A stretch of DNA of 64,000 nt from Advenella kashmirensis WT001. GTDB taxonomy: Bacteria; Pseudomonadota; Gammaproteobacteria; Burkholderiales; Burkholderiaceae_B. The position numbers and the translations under genes were made by a program. Below are positions 38,597 through 49,164 of the stretch, piece by piece. The notes beneath the pieces are model-generated. The model was not told the DNA's origin. It saw nothing but the letters and a program-made list of their open reading frames with translations, and did not search any database. Numbering within the stretch: the stretch's first letter is position 1; the number at the start of each line of letters is the position of its first letter. The stretch is from the NCBI RefSeq assembly GCF_000219915.2, contig NC_017964.1:496001-560000 (forward strand). Direction: 5' to 3'.

Positions 38597-41500
38597 ATGT
38601 CAGTTCATTCATCTTCTTTCGACGGTCAGGTGTCGGTTATCGACGCCTCTGCCATCGGCCATCGCCCCCATCGTCAGCCCAAAGCTCAGGGCATGTACGA
38701 TCCGGCCAACGAACACGACGCCTGTGGTGTCGGCTTTGTAGCCAATATCAAGGGCCGCAAAAGCCATGCCATTATTCAGCAAGGTCTGAAGATTCTTGAA
38801 AATCTGGATCACCGGGGTGCCGTGGGCGCCGATAAGCTTATGGGCGACGGCGCCGGGATTCTGATTCAGATCCCCGATACGCTGTATCGCGAGGAAATGG
38901 CCAAGCAGGGCGTGACCCTGCCTGCCGAGGGCGAATATGGTGTAGCATGGTGTTCCTGCCCAAGGAAACGGCTTCCCGTCTGGCCTGTGAGAAAGAACTG
39001 GAACGCGCCGTGCGCGACGAAGGCCAGGTCTTGCTTGGCTGGCGTGATGTTCCGATTGATCATGACATGGAAATGTCACCCACGGTGCGCGATTGCGAGC
39101 CGCTGATCCGCCAGCTCTTTATCGGCCGCGGCCCGGACGTGATGGTGCCCGACGCGCTGGAGCGCAAGCTTTACGTTATCCGCAAGACTGCCAGCCACGC
39201 GATTCAAAATATGCGCCTGGCCCATGGTCAGGAGTATTTTGTGCCGTCGGCATCGGTGCGCACTGTCGTCTACAAAGGGCTTCTGCTGGCCAATCAGGTT
39301 GGCATCTACTATCGCGACCTGGCCGATACCCGCGCTGTGTCAGCGCTGGCACTGGTGCACCAGCGGTTTTCCACCAATACTTTCCCCGCATGGCCGCTGG
39401 CCCACCCCTATCGCATGATCGCGCATAACGGCGAGATCAATACCGTCAAGGGTAACTTCAACTGGCTGCGTGCCCGTGAAGGCATGATGGAATCGGCCGT
39501 GCTGGGCGATGACCTGAAAAAGCTCTATCCAATCGTATATGAAGGGCAGTCTGATACAGCCACGTTTGACAACTGTCTGGAACTGCTGGTCACGTCCGGT
39601 TATTCGCTGTCGCATGCCATGATGATGATGATCCCCGAAGCCTGGGAGCAGCACGCCACGATGGACGAGAACCGTCGTGCATTCTACGAGTACAACGCGG
39701 CCAAGATGGAACCCTGGGATGGCCCGGCGGCAGTGGCGTTCACCGATGGCCGCCAGATTGGCGCCACCCTGGACCGTAACGGCCTGCGTCCCGCCCGCTA
39801 TCTGATTACCGATGATGATATGGTCATCCTGGCTTCCGAGGCTGGTACGCTGACCGTTCCGGAAAACCGCATTATCAAGAAATGGCGCCTGCAGCCCGGG
39901 CGCATGCTGCTGATCGATCTGGAGCAGGGCCGCATCATTGGCGATGATGAAATCAAATCACAATTGTCCAATAACCGCCCCTATGGCCAGTGGATCAAGC
40001 GCCTGCGCGTCAAGCTCGACGACATTCTGGTGCATGAGAAAAATCACCCGCAGGCGGTCAGTTCGCCGGCCGCGCTGCTGGACCGCCAGCAGGCCTTTGG
40101 CTGGAACCAGGAAGATCTCAAGTTCATTATCCAGCCCATGGCCAAAAACGGCGAAGAGGCCATCGGCTCCATGGGTAACGACACCCCGCTGGCGGTGCTG
40201 TCGTCCCGCCCCAAATCGTTCTACAACTATTTCCGGCAACTGTTTGCGCAGGTGACCAATCCGCCTATCGACCCGATTCGTGAGCAATTGGTGATGTCAC
40301 TGGTGTCCTTCATCGGTCCCAAGCCCAATCTGCTGGATATCAATAACGTCAATCCGCCGCAGCGGATTGAAGTGTCCCAGCCCATTCTGGACTTTGCTGG
40401 CATGCTGGTGTTGCGCGATATTGAAAAATACACCGACAACAAATTCCGCAGCGCCGAGCTGGATATCACCTATCCGGCAAGCTGGGGCAGCGAAGGTATC
40501 GAGGCCTGTGTTGCCGCATTGTGTGCCAGTGCTGCCGATGCGGTTCGCAGCGGGCTTAACATCCTGATTCTGTCCGATCGCAATATGGACGGTGAGCGCG
40601 TGGCCATCCCGGCCTTGCTGGCTACCTCGGCTGTGCATCAGCATTTGATTCGCGAGGGTCTGCGTACCGCGACCGGGCTGGTCGTTGAAACCGGCTCGGC
40701 GCGTGAAGTGCATCACTTTGCGCTGCTCGGCGGGTTTGGCGCCGAAGCGATTTATCCGAATCTGGTCATGGAAACCTGGCTGGTTTTCCGGAGCCTGAAA
40801 AGGCAGTCAAGAACTATGTGAAAGCCGTAGGTAAAGGCCTGAACAAGGTCATGTCCAAAATGGGCATATCCACCTATATGTCATATACCGGCGCGCAGAT
40901 TTTCGAGGCAGTCGGTCTGCAATCGGCGCTGGTCGAGAAGTATTTTTCCGGCACACCCAGCAAAATCGAAGGGATCGGTATTTTCCAGGTCGCCGAAGAA
41001 GCTTTGCGTCTGCATCAGGCGGCCTACAGCGAAGATCCTGTCCTGAAAAATGCGCTGGACGCCGGCGGCGAGTATGAATATCGCGTGCGTGGTGAAGACC
41101 ACATGTGGACGCCCGATTCGATTGCCAAGCTGCAGCATTCCACCCGTGCCAACAACTATCGCACCTACAAGGAATACGCCCAGTTGATCAATGATCAGTC
41201 GCGTCGTCATATGACTTTCCGCGGGCTGTTCGAATTTCGCGTCGATCCGGCCAAGGCCATTGCGCTCGAAGAAGTGGAGCCCGCCAAGGAAATCGTCAAA
41301 CGCTTTGCTACCGGCGCCATGTCGCTGGGGTCGATCTCTACTGAAGCGCACTCGGTGCTGGCCGTCGCAATGAACCGCATAGGCGGTAAATCCAATACCG
41401 GCGAGGGTGGCGAAGACGAACTGCGTTACCGCAATGAATTGCGCACGGGTGCCAGCGGCATCAAAAAAGGCGATACGCTGGCCTCGGTGCTGGGCACCGA

Positions 41501-43342
41501 TCGTATTGAAGCCGATGTGCCGCTGCAGGAAGGCGATTCCTTGCGTTCGAAAATCAAGCAGGTTGCATCGGGCCGTTTCGGCGTGAGCGCAGAGTATCTG
41601 TCCAGCGCCGATCAGATCCAGATCAAAATGGCGCAAGGCGCCAAGCCTGGCGAGGGCGGCCAGTTGCCCGGACATAAAGTGTCCGAGTACATTGCCAAGT
41701 TGCGTTACTCCGTGCCTGGCGTCGGCCTGATCTCCCCGCCGCCGCATCACGATATTTACTCTATCGAAGATCTGGCGCAATTGATTCATGATTTGAAAAA
41801 CGTCAATCCAACGGCTTCCATTTCCACCAAACTGGTGTCCGAGGTGGGGGTAGGAACGGTCGCCGCGGGTGTTGCCAAAGCCAAGTCCGATCACATTGTG
41901 ATTGCCGGACATGATGGTGGCACAGGGGCCTCGCCTATCTCCTCTATCAAGCACGCCGGTACCTCGTGGGAACTGGGTCTGTCGGAAACCCAGCAAACGC
42001 TGGTGCTGAACAAGCTGCGCAGTCGCGTACGCGTGCAGGCAGATGGTCAGATGAAAACAGGCCGCGACGTGGTTATTGGCGCGTTGCTGGGGGCTGATGA
42101 ATTCGGCTTTGCGACAGCGCCGCTGGTGGTCGAAGGCTGTATCATGATGCGCAAATGCCATTTGAATACCTGCCCGGTCGGCGTGGCAACGCAGGATCCT
42201 GTGTTGCGCAAAAAATTCCAGGCAAGCCCGAGCACGTGGTTAACTTCTTCTTCTTCATTGCCGAAGAAGTCCGTGAAATTATGGCGCAACTGGGCATCCG
42301 CAAGTTCGACGAGCTTATCGGTCGCGCAGACCTGCTCGATACGCGTGCCGGCATTGAACACTGGAAAGCGCGTGGGCTGGACTTCAGCAATGTCTTTCAT
42401 CAGCCTGATGTGGACACTTCTGTGCGGCACACCGAAGAGCAGGACCACGGGCTGGACAAGGCGCTGGATATTCAACTACTTGAGCGCAGCAAGGCAGCGC
42501 TCGAACGCGGTGAAAAAGTGTCATTCATTGTACCTATACGCAACCGCAATCGGACGGTCGGCTCCATGCTGTCGGGCGCGGTTGCCCGCAAATATGGCCA
42601 TGAAGGGCTGCCCGACGATACGATTCACATTCAGTTGAACGGCACGGCAGGCCAGAGTTTTGGCGCATTCCTGGCGCATGGCATTACTTTTGACCTGGTT
42701 GGTGAAGGCAATGACTACGTGGGTAAGGGGCTTTCGGGGGGTCGCATTATCGTGCGCTCACCCAATGACTTCCGTGGCTATGGACCGGATCACATCATTG
42801 CGGGCAATACCTTGCTTTATGGCGCGCTGGCCGGCGACGCCTATTTCAATGGCGTGGTCGGCGAGCGATTTGCCGTGCGCAACTCCGGCGCCGCCACGGT
42901 CGTGGAAGGCACTGGTGATCACGGTTGCGAATACATGACCGGCGGTACAGTCGTGGTGCTGGGCGAAACAGGCCGCAACTTTGCAGCCGGTATGTCTGGC
43001 GGCGTGGCCTATGTATGGGATCCTGAAGGCGAGCTCAAGTCGCGTTGCAATATGGCAATGGTCGAACTGGGCGTGGTCGCGGCACACGACGATCAGCTCA
43101 AGGAAAACCGCCAGGACGGCTGGCATTGTGTCCAGCGAGGACAGGAACGCCAGACCGACGAATCAATCCTGCGCACGCTGGTGGAAAATCATTTCCGCCT
43201 GACCGGCAGTTTCCGTGCGCGCGATTTGCTGGGCGACTGGGACAAGGCCCGCAAGCAATTCGTCAAGGTCATGCCGACCGACTACAAACGTGCACTGGCA
43301 GAAATCTGGCAGTCAGAACAAACCGCCCGCAAAGCAGCTTAA
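38597..43342 (+). CDS. gltB: Glutamate synthase (NADPH) large subunit (three frameshifts)
   Basis: Makes glutamate from glutamine and 2-oxoglutarate; central to ammonia assimilation. Order: a 42-residue propeptide, then Cys43 ([10 protein letters not shown]) as the Ntn amidotransferase nucleophile; a central domain; the FMN/3Fe-4S synthase domain ([26 protein letters not shown]); and the C-terminal beta-helix ([20 protein letters not shown]). Three -1 shifts break it: 38946 (one base missing before ATGGTGTTC), 40775-40776 (one C missing in ACCCTGGC) and 42221-42222 (one G missing in CAGGGCAAG). Each repair gives conserved sequence at once, and restored length is 1582, normal for the family. 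Three independent hits in one essential gene point to sequence error. Confidence 0.96.
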
Positions 43343-43355
43343 GGAAAGATCTATC

Positions 43356-44822
43356 ATGGGTAAAATTACCGGTTTTATTGAATTTGAGCGGGTTGCCGAA
43401 TCGTACGAGGCGCCCGGTACGCGCCTGAAACACTATAAAGAGTTTGTCCTGGCGCTGGACGACAAGCAGGCGCAGGTGCAGGGCGCACGCTGCATGGATT
43501 GCGGCATTCCGTTTTGCAATACCGGCTGTCCTGTCAACAATATTATTCCCGACTGGAATGATCTGGTGTACCGCCAGCAATGGAAACAGGCGCTTGAGGT
43601 CCTGCATTCGACCAACAACTTTCCCGAGTTTACAGGCCGCATCTGCCCGGCGCCCTGCGAAGAGGCCTGTACGCTCAATATCAACAATGACCCGGTTGGC
43701 ATCAAGTCCATTGAGCATGCCATTATCGACAAGGGCTGGAGCGAAGGCTGGGTTGTGCCGCAGCCGCCGTTGAAGAAAACCGGCAAAAAGGTTGCCGTGG
43801 TCGGTTCCGGTCCTGCAGGGCTGGCTGCTGCGCAGCAACTGGGACGTGCGGGGCACAGCGTAACGGTCTTTGAAAAAAGCAATCGCATTGGCGGGCTGAT
43901 GCGCTACGGTATTCCCGACTTCAAACTGGACAAAAGCCTGATCGAGCGTCGCGTATCCCAAATGGAAGCCGAAGGCGTTGAGTTCCAGGCGTCTACTTAC
44001 GTGGGCGCTGCCGGCGATGCCACCGAAGACGGCCTGAACGTGATCACGACCGCCGAACTGGACCAGCAGTTTGACGCTGTTATCATGGCTGGCGGCGCCG
44101 AAATGCCGCGCGATCTGCCAGTGCCGGGACGTGAGCTCAGTGGTGTTCATTTCGCCATGGATTTTCTGCGGCAGCAGAACAAACGCAACGCGGGCGACCG
44201 TATCGCCAATCAGATCTCGGCTGCCGGCAAGCACGTGATTGTGATAGGAGGCGGCGATACTGGTTCGGACTGTGTGGGTACAAGCAATCGCCAGGGTGCA
44301 GCATCGGTCACGCAAATCGAGCTGATGCCCCGGCCGCCGGAGCACGAAAACAAGGCGCTGACCTGGCCCTACTGGCCTGCCAAGCTGCGCACCTCGTCTT
44401 CGCATCTCGAAGGGTGTGAGCGCGACTGGGCCATCACCACCAAATGCTTCAAAGGAGACAAGGGCAAGCTCAAAAAACTGGTATGCACACGGGTGGAGTG
44501 GGTCAAGGACGAGGCCACCGGCCAGATGAAAATGCAGGAAATCGAAGGGTCGGAATTTGAGCTGAAAGCGGATCTGGTCTTTCTGGCCATGGGCTTTGTT
44601 TCGCCTGTTGCTGCCGTGCTGGATGCATTCGGGGTGGACAAAGATCAGCGTGGTAATGTGAAAGCCAATGTTGACAACTATCGCAGCTCCCGGGACAAAG
44701 TATTCGCGGCGGGCGATATGCGACGCGGTCAGTCGCTGGTGGTCTGGGCCATCCGCGAAGGTCGTCAGTGTGCTCGCGCAGTAGATGAATTCCTGATGGG
44801 CACCTCGCTGCTGCCACGTTAA
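43356..44822 (+). CDS. gltD: Glutamate synthase (NADPH) small subunit
   Basis: Electron-input subunit of glutamate synthase. The 488-residue protein has the N-terminal Cys-rich iron-sulfur domain ([17 protein letters not shown] about 45-61; [13 protein letters not shown]), then an FAD site ([15 protein letters not shown]), [13 protein letters not shown], an NADPH site ([14 protein letters not shown]) and [16 protein letters not shown]. Intact. ATG 43356 lies 13 bases after the gltB stop with AAGGAAAG. A strong terminator follows. Confidence 0.98.
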   Translation: MGKITGFIEFERVAESYEAPGTRLKHYKEFVLALDDKQAQVQGARCMDCGIPFCNTGCPVNNIIPDWNDLVYRQQWKQALEVLHSTNNFPEFTGRICPAPCEEACTLNINNDPVGIKSIEHAIIDKGWSEGWVVPQPPLKKTGKKVAVVGSGPAGLAAAQQLGRAGHSVTVFEKSNRIGGLMRYGIPDFKLDKSLIERRVSQMEAEGVEFQASTYVGAAGDATEDGLNVITTAELDQQFDAVIMAGGAEMPRDLPVPGRELSGVHFAMDFLRQQNKRNAGDRIANQISAAGKHVIVIGGGDTGSDCVGTSNRQGAASVTQIELMPRPPEHENKALTWPYWPAKLRTSSSHLEGCERDWAITTKCFKGDKGKLKKLVCTRVEWVKDEATGQMKMQEIEGSEFELKADLVFLAMGFVSPVAAVLDAFGVDKDQRGNVKANVDNYRSSRDKVFAAGDMRRGQSLVVWAIREGRQCARAVDEFLMGTSLLPR

Positions 44823-44894
44823 TTTTCCCGTCGGGTAGTGTGAGGCAATTGTTACGCTGCATTACACAATAACCCCGGCCATTTGGTTTGCGCT

Positions 44895-44940
44895 TGCGCA
44901 AGTGCCTGTTTTTACGTTGAACAGGCACTTGCGCATTTTT
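44895..44940 (+). terminator. Terminator of gltBD
   Basis: A perfect 16-base stem: TGCGCAAGTGCCTGTT (44895-44910) with AACAGGCACTTGCGCA (44920-44935), 9-base loop, then TTTTT. Confidence 0.93.
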
Positions 44941-45007
44941 GCGTTTTGTTTTTACCAACTCCCGTTAAACAGATACAATAGGATCTCTTTTTCAAGAAAT
45001 TTCTTTG

Positions 45008-45843
45008 ATGACAGCAGAGTCACGTCACTCCTCCCCGCCGGTTATCCGGTTTGCGGACGTCACCCTTGGTTACGATACACGCGTCATTTTGCGGGATCTG
45101 AATCTCGAAGTATACAAAGGCGAAGTGGTTGCACTTATTGGTGGTTCCGGTTCCGGTAAGACCACCTTGTTGCGTGCGGCAACCGGCCAGATTCGCGCCC
45201 AGAAAGGGGCCGTAACGGTCTTCGACCACGACGTCAATCGCATGACGCCCCAGCAATTGGGCGCCGTGCGCCGCCGCATGGGCGTGTTGTTCCAGCAGGG
45301 AGCCTTGTTTACAGATCTGAGCGTGTTTGGCAACGTGGCTTTCCCCTTGCGCGAACTGAGCAAGGACAGTGAAGCCGTTATCCTGGACAAGGTGCTGGAC
45401 AAACTTGACCAGGTGGGGCTCAAGCGTGCCGCGCATTTGAGTGTTTCCGAGATTTCGGGCGGCATGGCGCGCCGTGTGGCGCTGGCCCGGGCCATTGTGC
45501 TGGAGCCCGAGATTATTCTGTTTGATGAACCCTTTGCCGGGCTGGATCCGATTTCGCTTGGCATGACAGCCCGCCTGATCCGCAGCCTGACCGACAAACT
45601 TGGCTGCGCCACCGTGCTCATTACGCACGATCTGGAAGAATCGTTCCTGATCGCCGACCAGGTTTACATGGTTGGCGACGGCAGCCTGGTGGTATCGGGC
45701 ACGCCAGACGAAGTGCGCCAGTCTGACAATTCGCTGGCGCGGCAGTTTCTCAAAGGCGCCTCCAGCGGACCGGTGGTGTTTGAGTATCCCCCTCAGATGA
45801 TTTTGATCGCTGGCTCAGCCGTCATCGCGAGGGTGTCAAATGA
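45008..45843 (+). CDS. mlaF: Phospholipid ABC transporter ATP-binding protein MlaF (frameshift)
   Basis: ATPase of the Mla system that moves phospholipid between the inner membrane and periplasmic MlaC. Walker A GGSGSGKTT (45-53), signature VSEISGGMARR, Walker B EIILFDEPFAGLD and the switch THDLEE are intact. The C-terminus is out of frame from a run of five C (45788-45792); six C would give EYPPSDDFDRWLSRHREGVK and stop TGA 45841-45843, overlapping the mlaE ATG. Without repair the frame would run 80 bases into mlaE. ATG 45008 chosen over TTG 45005. Restored length 278. Confidence 0.94.
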
Positions 45844-46622
45844 TCGTCAATTTTATTACCGCGCTGGGATCACGTATTACGCGACCCATCCTTACGCTGG
45901 GCATCTGCTTCCGGTTTTTTCTTGACATCCTGGCCCGTAGCGGGGTGGTGTTCAAGCGCCCCAGACTGGTAATTGAGCAAATTCATTTTATCGGCAACTA
46001 TTCGCTGATCATCATCGCGGTATCTGGCCTGTTTGTGGGCTTTGTGCTGGAGACTGCAGGGGTATTACACGCTCACCCGATATGGTTCGGAAGAAGCGCT
46101 GGGTGTCATGGTCGCCCTTGGCTGGTGCGTGAGCTGGGGCCTGTCGTGACCGCGCTGCTGTTTGCTGGCAGGGCCGGCACCTCCATTACAGCGGAAATCG
46201 GCCTGATGAAGGCTGGGGAGCAGATCGCAGCCATTGAAGTGATGGGCATCAATCCGTTGCGACGCATTGTGGTGCCGCGTTTTTGGGGCGGGGTAATTGC
46301 CATGCCGATTCTCGCCCTGATCTTCTCGGCTGTGGGTATTATTGGCGGCTGGTTGGTTGCGGTGGTGCTCATTGGCGTAGATGGCGGTTCATTCTGGTCG
46401 CAAATGCAAAGCGCTGTCGATATTCGGGACGATATTCTGGCAGGTTTCATCAAAAGCGTAGTGTTCGGTCTGGCGGTCATGCTGGTTTCAGTCTATGAGG
46501 GCTGGATGTCGCGGCCTACGCCGGAAGGCGTGGCGCGCGCCACGACGCGCACGGTGGTGGTCAGTTCGCTGCTGGTGCTTGCGCTCGATTTCCTGCTCAC
46601 TGCAGTGATGTTCGGTGGTTAG
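45840..46622 (+). CDS. mlaE: Phospholipid ABC transporter permease MlaE (paired internal frameshifts)
   Basis: Permease of the Mla complex, five to six membrane helices, 260 residues. The frame is open throughout, but residues about 71-95 (ETAGVLHAHPIWFG...) are unlike any MlaE. Removing the A at 46051 and adding a C at 46120 converts this stretch to GLQGYYTLTRYGSEE...VALALVREL, the most conserved part of the family, and leaves both flanks unchanged. So the gene carries a +1 and a -1 shift that cancel. Other parts (TALLFAGRAGTSITAEIGLM, IEVMGINPLRRIVVPR) are normal. Confidence 0.94.
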   Translation: MIVNFITALGSRITRPILTLGICFRFFLDILARSGVVFKRPRLVIEQIHFIGNYSLIIIAVSGLFVGFVLETAGVLHAHPIWFGRSAGCHGRPWLVRELGPVVTALLFAGRAGTSITAEIGLMKAGEQIAAIEVMGINPLRRIVVPRFWGGVIAMPILALIFSAVGIIGGWLVAVVLIGVDGGSFWSQMQSAVDIRDDILAGFIKSVVFGLAVMLVSVYEGWMSRPTPEGVARATTRTVVVSSLLVLALDFLLTAVMFGG

Positions 46623-46662
46623 TCGCGTTTTGTGACGTGCACACGAAAAAGGTTAAATTCAA

Positions 46663-47208
46663 ATGAGTAAGAAAACAGATTTTCTGGTCGGGTTGTTCGT
46701 ATTGCTGGGTATTCTGGCTGCGGTGTTCATGATGCTGCAGGCAGGCAACCTCAGAACCTTTTCTATCGGGCAAACCTATCATGTCACCGGTAAGTTCGAG
46801 AATATCGGCGCGCTCAAAGTGCGTTCTCCGGTCAAAAGCAATGGCGTGGTGGTTGGCCGGGTCAGCAGCATCTACTTTGACAATAAAGTGTTCAAGGCAG
46901 TTGTAGGTATGGATATAGAGGCCGACTATCAGTTTCCTGAAGACAGTTCGGCGTCCATCATGACCTCGGGGTTGCTGGGCGAACAGTATGTGGGTCTGAC
47001 GCCTGGCGCCGAAGAGAAGAACCTGACAGACAACAGTGAAATTATCTATACGCAGAGTGCGGTGGTGCTTGAAGAGCTGATCAGCAAGTTCCTGTTTTCC
47101 AAGGCCGAATCGGAAGGCTCCAGCGCGTCGGGAAGTGGTGATGCGGGCCAGCAGCAAAATGCACCAGCGCTGACGCCACCTGCCTCTGCGCCGGCGCCTG
47201 TGCAATAA
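46663..47208 (+). CDS. mlaD: Phospholipid-binding MCE protein MlaD
   Basis: Inner-membrane-anchored MCE protein forming the hexameric ring of the Mla complex. The 181-residue protein has one N-terminal helix (about 8-25, VGLFVLLGILAAVFMM), an MCE domain (about 38-115; ENIGALKVRSPVKSNGVVVG, SGLLGEQYVGLTPG), a helix that lines the pore, and a Ser/Ala/Pro-rich tail. Intact, 40 bases after mlaE. Confidence 0.96.
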   Translation: MSKKTDFLVGLFVLLGILAAVFMMLQAGNLRTFSIGQTYHVTGKFENIGALKVRSPVKSNGVVVGRVSSIYFDNKVFKAVVGMDIEADYQFPEDSSASIMTSGLLGEQYVGLTPGAEEKNLTDNSEIIYTQSAVVLEELISKFLFSKAESEGSSASGSGDAGQQQNAPALTPPASAPAPVQ

Positions 47209-47310
47209 CTGCTCAAATACTGGTATATTTAGGTTAACGCAAGGCGGTGCAGTCCGAGTGGTAAATCACCGTCCGGAACGGGCCTGTCGACATAAAATAA
47301 CGAGTCTCCT

Positions 47311-48304
47311 ATGAAACAAACTCAAATACGCCTGGTTGGTCTGGGTTCCGCGCTGGTGGTGCTCGCCGGTTGTGCTTCGGTCAAAAATCCGACGCCCGGT
47401 GATCCGCTGGAAGGCTATAACCGCAACATGTTCGCGTTCAATGATGCGGTTGACCGCAATTTGCTCACACCTGTGGCCAAGGGCTACCAGGCGGTGGTGC
47501 CAAGCCCGGTGCGCACCTGCGTTACCAACATTTTCAACAACTTCGGCGATATCTGGTCGGGGGTGAACAGCTTTTTGCAGGGGCGTGGCCTTGATTCGGT
47601 CAATACCTTCGGCAGGGTGCTGTTTAACTCCACCATGGGGTTGGGCGGGTGTATTGACGTTGCCTCCATGAAAGGCGCGCCGCGTATCCAGAACGATTTT
47701 GGTACCACTCTCGGCGTCTGGGGCATAGGCCAGGGCCTTATTTTGTGCTGCCGTTGCTGGGCCCATCAACGTTCCGCGATACCGCCGGTACGGTGGGCGA
47801 CGGCGTCGGCGGCGCCGCAGTCTATGCTTCGCCTGGCGCCATCAGTGATGTGCCGGTGCGCAACACGGTCTGGGGCATCAGTATTGTCAACTCCCGCGCC
47901 AATCTGCTCAATGCCAGCGATCTCATGAATGATGTCGCGCTGGATCGATACAGCTTCCTGCGTGATGCGTATTTGCAACGTCGCCAGGCATTACTTAATC
48001 AGAAACTGGGTCCGGTCGTGCTGGATCAGCCTGACGGGCAGAACAAGGGCGGTAGCGGCAACCTGCCGTCATACGATGACCCTGAAGCGGGTAGCGCGGG
48101 TGCCACCGGCGCTGCTGCCAATCCCAATTTGCCGGTGTACGATGATCCGGAGGCCGCCCGGTAGCGGATGCGGCCCAAAGTGCATCCAGGCCGGCTTCCC
48201 AGCCGGCAGCCGCAGTTCGACAAAAACCTGCAGGAGCGCCAGCAAGTGGCCCCGCCAATGCAGACCCATCGGTTCCCGTCTATACGGATCCGGAAGGCAA
48301 GTAA
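47311..48304 (+). CDS. mlaA: Outer-membrane lipoprotein MlaA/VacJ (two frameshifts, repeat tail)
   Basis: Outer-membrane lipoprotein that removes surface phospholipid and passes it to MlaC. Lipobox LAGC with Cys21; DPLEGYNRNMFAFND and YFVLPLLGPSTFRDTAG are family marks. The frame breaks at 47733-47735 (one G missing in CAGGGGCC) and again at 48160-48161 (one G missing in CCCGGGTAG). The second repair removes an early stop at 48162-48164 and adds an Ala/Pro-rich tail ending VPVYTDPEGK at TAA 48302-48304, 17 bases before a terminator. The tail holds three copies of a P-x-Y-x-DPE unit. Restored length 331. Confidence 0.9.
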
Positions 48305-48320
48305 CTGCGCGCATGAATAC

Positions 48321-48364
48321 AACAGCCTGAAACGGGATTGTCGCCCCATTCCTTTCAGGCTGTT
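48321..48364 (+). terminator. Terminator-like hairpin after mlaA
   Basis: AACAGCCTGAAA (48321-48332) pairs perfectly with TTTCAGGCTGTT (48353-48364), 20-base loop, then TCATTC. It lies 17 bases after the restored mlaA stop, supporting that stop. Confidence 0.75.
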
Positions 48365-48488
48365 TCATTCGGCAGGTTCTTTTACTCTTGCTGACATTTC
48401 CCATGTATCCTCGGAAATACAATGAGTCAATTGGGCAGGTACCGGCCAGTCCGGACTGTCACGTCACAGATCAGAAAGGAGATCACGT

Positions 48489-49097
48489 ATGAAATTCGCA
48501 GGTATTCTCAGGACCACCCAGGCCGCCATGATCGCCGGGTTCCTTTCGGCAGGCGCCATGCAGGCCGCTGTGGCTGCCCAGGATCCGAATCAATTCGTCG
48601 AACAGATCGCCAATAACACCTTGCAGGCCGTGAACCAGAATGAAGCGGCCAAAAGCGGCGATGTAAGCGCCATCAACGGTATTGTGACGCAGTACCTCAT
48701 GCCGCACATCAATATGGAGAAGACCACCCGTCTGGCGGTGGGTCAGCCGTGGCGCCAGGCCACCCCGCAACAGCGTTCGGCGCTGGTCAATGGCTTTAAG
48801 CAGACATTGCTGCGTACCTATAGTGGCGCTTTTCGCAATGTGACGCCAAGCACGACCATTACCATGCAACCGTTCCGTGGTGACGCCAATGCCAGCGATG
48901 TGGTCGTGCGTTCTACCATTACAGCGGGCCAGGGACCTATTTCGGTGGATTATCGCCTGGAAAAGGCCGGCAGCGGCTGGAAAATCTATGATCTGAACGT
49001 GGAAAACATCTGGCTGATCCAGAATTACCGCAATCAGTTTGCCGGCCAGATCTCGCAGGGCGGCATTGATGGTCTGATCAAAGCACTCAATCGCTGA
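48489..49097 (+). CDS. mlaC: Periplasmic phospholipid-binding protein MlaC
   Basis: Soluble carrier between MlaA and the MlaFED complex. The 202-residue protein has a signal peptide (cleavage near AVAA-QD, about 30) and a Tol-Tol-Q/MlaC domain (MPHINMEKTTRLAVGQPWRQ, RTYSGAF, WKIYDLNVENIWLIQNYR). AGAAAGGAG precedes the ATG. The STAS gene mlaB that usually follows is missing; a terminator comes next. Confidence 0.95.
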   Translation: MKFAGILRTTQAAMIAGFLSAGAMQAAVAAQDPNQFVEQIANNTLQAVNQNEAAKSGDVSAINGIVTQYLMPHINMEKTTRLAVGQPWRQATPQQRSALVNGFKQTLLRTYSGAFRNVTPSTTITMQPFRGDANASDVVVRSTITAGQGPISVDYRLEKAGSGWKIYDLNVENIWLIQNYRNQFAGQISQGGIDGLIKALNR

Positions 49098-49123
49098 TTC
49101 CACGGGCGTTTGGGCTATAATCA

Positions 49124-49158
49124 AATGCTTGCTTCATTGGTGAAGCAAGCATTTTTTT
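49124..49158 (+). terminator. Terminator after mlaC
   Basis: AATGCTTGCTTCA (49124-49136) pairs perfectly with TGAAGCAAGCATT (49141-49153) around TTGG, followed by a T run. Confidence 0.9.
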
Positions 49159-49164
49159 ATATTC

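Noticed and set aside
38597..43342. Programmed ribosomal frameshifting in gltB and other broken genes
   Set aside because: Sites lack slippery heptamers with downstream structure, differ from each other, and occur in genes not known for recoding; a biased sequence error explains them better.
49116..49121. TATAAT just before the mlaC terminator as a small-RNA promoter
   Set aside because: No -35 box at a suitable distance, and a transcript from it would begin inside the terminator stem.
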